Shown in pieces: positions 61,630 through 64,000 of a DNA stretch of 64,000 bases. This DNA is from Rhabdophis nuchalis (lineage: Eukaryota > Chordata > Lepidosauria > Squamata > Natricidae): positions 22,010,119 to 22,074,118 of the forward strand of contig CM077648.1 of NCBI GenBank assembly GCA_039707465.1, in the 5' to 3' direction. Below the pieces are notes generated by a model, which saw only the letters and a list, made by a program, of their open reading frames with translations, searched no databases and was not told the origin of the DNA. Numbering within the stretch: the stretch's first letter is position 1; each line of letters opens with the position of its first letter. Both the position numbers and the translations under genes were made by a program.

Positions 61630-61881
61630 CAGTGGTGGGTTCCAGATTCTGTCGCAACCGGTACAGGGCCGGGTGTCCATGCATGCGCGCCACCACCCTG
61701 CGACGCTCCAGCTGCTTGGCAGAGCGTCACGCAGGCGCGGTATGCTGTGTGCGCGTGCACAAATGCCCCAGTCAGCTCAAGCGGGCAGGCCCTCTGCAGC
61801 ACCATACCAGAATGGTGACTGAGGCTCCCAGCAGGCACCGGTACATCTGTACCGAGGTGTACTGGGTGGAACCCACCACAG
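61630..61881. mobile_element. hAT-type element (CAGTGGTGGGTTCCA)
   Basis: CAGTGGTGGGTTCCAGA to GTGGAACCCACCACAG; flanks ATATGAAT / ATACAAAT (6 of 8). Confidence 0.7.
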
Positions 61882-62412
61882 ATACAAATGTTCATTAGCT
61901 TGATGTACCATATATGACTCTTTATTCCTGTCTACATCCAGCATTAAAGATCTCTTCTGAAGATGCTGCAGCTACTCCTTGCCCCATGAATTACTGCATG
62001 GAGAAAAGCAGAGCCTTAAGATGAATATCAATTTCCGACAACAGCCTGAGCTTCAACTGAGCTACAAAGGAACCGCCAGGCAAAATTCGAATGAGCCCTT
62101 GCAAAGAGGAGGAACTTATTTTGTTTGCAGACACTCCCCACACCCCAAAAATGTATGTCACATTAAAGGTAAGGCTCCTTTGTGCCCCATGTTCCATGTG
62201 GCTAATTGTATCCGAACTCCATTCTCATTTATGTTTTCTTGAATGGAGATATTGTCTTAGTTTATTCATCCATTTGATTTGTTAATTTTATATGGCTACA
62301 CATCTCATAACAAACTGACTGTGTGGCATTTAACAATGTAGTAAAAATTGACTACGTAAAAGACAATTATTTTTTAAAAAAAAGAAAAACTCACAAGTCT
62401 AAGAATTCATGA

Positions 62413-62554
62413 GGCATAATGGTTCCAGTGGTTAAAGTGCAGTACTGCAGGCTACTTCTGCTGACAGCAATTTGGCAGTTCGACTCTCACCAGGCTCAAG
62501 GTTGACTCAGCCTTCCATCCTTCCGAAATGGGTAAAATGAGGACCCAGATTGTA
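62413..62554 (+). mobile_element. tRNA-derived SINE (GCAGTACTGCAGG type), 3' truncated
   Basis: GCAGTACTGCAGGCTACTTC, GTTCGACTCTCACCAGG (B box) and GAGGACCCAGATTGT. Confidence 0.78.
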
Positions 62555-62659
62555 AGAAAATAAAAATAGATAATAATTCTTTTGCCTTTTTTTCTGTAGC
62601 TTTTTGATAGCTTTTTTTCCGTTTTTCTCCAGGAAAATTGTAGTCAAGTTAGAATAGTA

Positions 62660-64000
62660 AAATAATAATAATAGTTAAATTTATTAACCGCTCCCTCTCC
62701 CCACAGGGACTCGGGGCGGTGCACAGGGAGGATAAAAACAATAAATATACAAAATACATACGAATTTAAAAACAGATTAAATTAATTCCTGTGCTAAAAT
62801 CCCATTAACTAAAAATCCCCACCCCCCAAAAAACCCTAAAGACAGAGGAGTAGTTATCCCAGGCCGGCAAGGCAGAAAAAGTGTGTTTTCAATTTAAGAC
62901 GGAAGGAGCGGAGATCCGTGGTGGTCCTAATATCGGGGGGGAGGTCGTTCCAGAGGGCTGGGCCCGCCACAGAGAGAGCCCTTCCCCTGGGCGTCGCCCG
63001 CTGACAAAGTCCAGTGGACGGCACCCGGAGAAGTCCCTCTCTGTGGGAGCGAATCGGTCGTGAGGATGTATGAGGCAGGATCCGATCCCGCAAGTAGCTA
63101 GGTCCCGAGCCATGGAGCGCTTTAAAGATGATAATTAATACCTTGAAGCGCACCCGGAAGACGACAGGCAGCCAGTGCAGCTCGCGCAAGAGCGGTGTTA
63201 CATGGGTGTACCTTGTGGTACCCATAATTGCTCGCGCGGCTGCATTCTGGACCAGCTGAAGTCTCCGGGTGCACCTCAAGGGAAGCCCCATGTAGAGAGA
63301 GTTACAATAGTCCAGTCGGGATGTCACGAGGGCATGAGTGACTGTGCGAAGGGCGTCCCGATCCAATAGGGGGCGCAATTGGCGTACCAGGCGAACCTGG
63401 TAAAACGCCCTCCTGGCCACGGCTGTCACCTGATCTTCCATTGACAGCCGGGTATCCAGGAGGACACCCAAATTGCGCGCCCCATCCACAGGGGCAAGAT
63501 GTTCGCCCCCTATGGCCAGCGATGGAATGAGCTGGTTGAATCGGGCAGCCGGAAACCACAGCCACTCGGTCTTGGTCGGGTTTAGCTTGAGTCCGTTACT
63601 TCCCATCCAGATCCGCACGGCTTCCAGGCACTGGCACATCACCGCTACGGCATCGTTGGGGTGGTCTGGGGTAGATATATACAGCTGGGTGTCGTCAGCG
63701 TATAGATGATACTCTACCCCAAAACCACGGATGATCTCACCCAGCGGCTTCATGTATGTGTTAAACAGGAGGGGCGAGAGGACCGACCCCTGAGGCACCC
63801 CACATATAAGGGGTCTCGCGGTCGACCTCTGCCCCCCTGCCAACACAAATTGCGATCGGCCAGAGAGGTAGGAGGAGAACCACCGCAAAACGGTGCCTCC
63901 CACCCCCAACCCCCCCAGCCGATGCAATAGGATACCATGGTCGATGGTATCGAAAGCCGCCGAGAGGTCTAATAGGACCAGGATGGAGGAACAACCCCCA
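62660..64000 (-). mobile_element. L2 LINE 3' part, continues off the right edge
   Basis: 3' UTR at 62,660-62,853 (minus strand: CACCGCCCCGAGTCCCTGTG), then the RT coding region up to the edge. Very close in sequence to 45,043-49,627. Confidence 0.92.
62854..64000 (-). CDS. L2 ORF2 reverse transcriptase, partial, open frame
   Basis: Open from the window edge to a stop at 62,854, about 380 codons. [27 protein letters not shown], the active site [28 protein letters not shown] and [19 protein letters not shown]. It lacks the 2-base deletion of the 46-49 kb copy and differs from that copy at only a few residues per hundred, so the family was recently active. The endonuclease half, if present, lies beyond 64,000. 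Confidence 0.9.
   Translation of the reverse strand, partial: GGCSSILVLLDLSAAFDTIDHGILLHRLGGLGVGGTVLRWFSSYLSGRSQFVLAGGQRSTARPLICGVPQGSVLSPLLFNTYMKPLGEIIRGFGVEYHLYADDTQLYISTPDHPNDAVAVMCQCLEAVRIWMGSNGLKLNPTKTEWLWFPAARFNQLIPSLAIGGEHLAPVDGARNLGVLLDTRLSMEDQVTAVARRAFYQVRLVRQLRPLLDRDALRTVTHALVTSRLDYCNSLYMGLPLRCTRRLQLVQNAAARAIMGTTRYTHVTPLLRELHWLPVVFRVRFKVLIIIFKALHGSGPSYLRDRILPHTSSRPIRSHREGLLRVPSTGLCQRATPRGRALSVAGPALWNDLPPDIRTTTDLRSFRLKLKTHFFCLAGLG

Overview
The window is vertebrate nuclear DNA, most likely from a squamate reptile and probably a snake. It has spliced genes with GT-AG introns, a tRNA-like SINE of the Sauria type, CR1 LINEs whose 3' tails run into five-base microsatellites (ACAAT, AGAAT, TATTG), and a long GATA/GGTA array. 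The snake call is an inference from this repeat content.

Only two host genes are supported. Both are medium-chain zinc alcohol dehydrogenases, both on the minus strand, head to tail. Bases 17-5,482 hold exons 5 to 1 of a class V (ADH6)-like gene whose last exons lie off the left edge. Bases 14,351-35,428 hold a complete nine-exon class I (ADH1) gene whose exons join in frame to a 376-codon protein. Catalytic zinc, structural zinc and NAD-binding residues are intact in ADH1 and, as far as visible, in the ADH6-like gene. The order and orientation match the ADH6-ADH1 order of mammalian ADH clusters. Both enzymes would be cytosolic NAD-dependent oxidoreductases acting on alcohols and aldehydes or retinoids.

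The introns, the 8.6 kb between the genes and everything right of 35.6 kb are mobile elements in many layers. There are at least nine CR1 pieces, including one with an unbroken 892-codon frame at 52.5-55.2 kb. L2 elements include a near full-length copy at 45.0-49.6 kb and one running off the right edge. Other pieces are L1 fragments, three further LINE types, four SINE types and more than twenty short hAT-type elements, most with 8-bp target duplications. A candidate Helitron (55,790-58,636) carries a 2 kb GATA/GGTA minisatellite. An inverted-repeat element carries a hammerhead-ribozyme-like motif. Nested insertions give a relative order of events at many sites.

No host gene was recognised between 35.6 and 64 kb. 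No CRISPR array, rRNA gene or clear functional tRNA gene was seen. The most unusual items are the Helitron with its array, the hammerhead-like element, an unexplained CpG-rich 739-bp insert (51,754-52,492), a LINE with an inverted 5' segment, and a tRNA/CR1 chimeric SINE.
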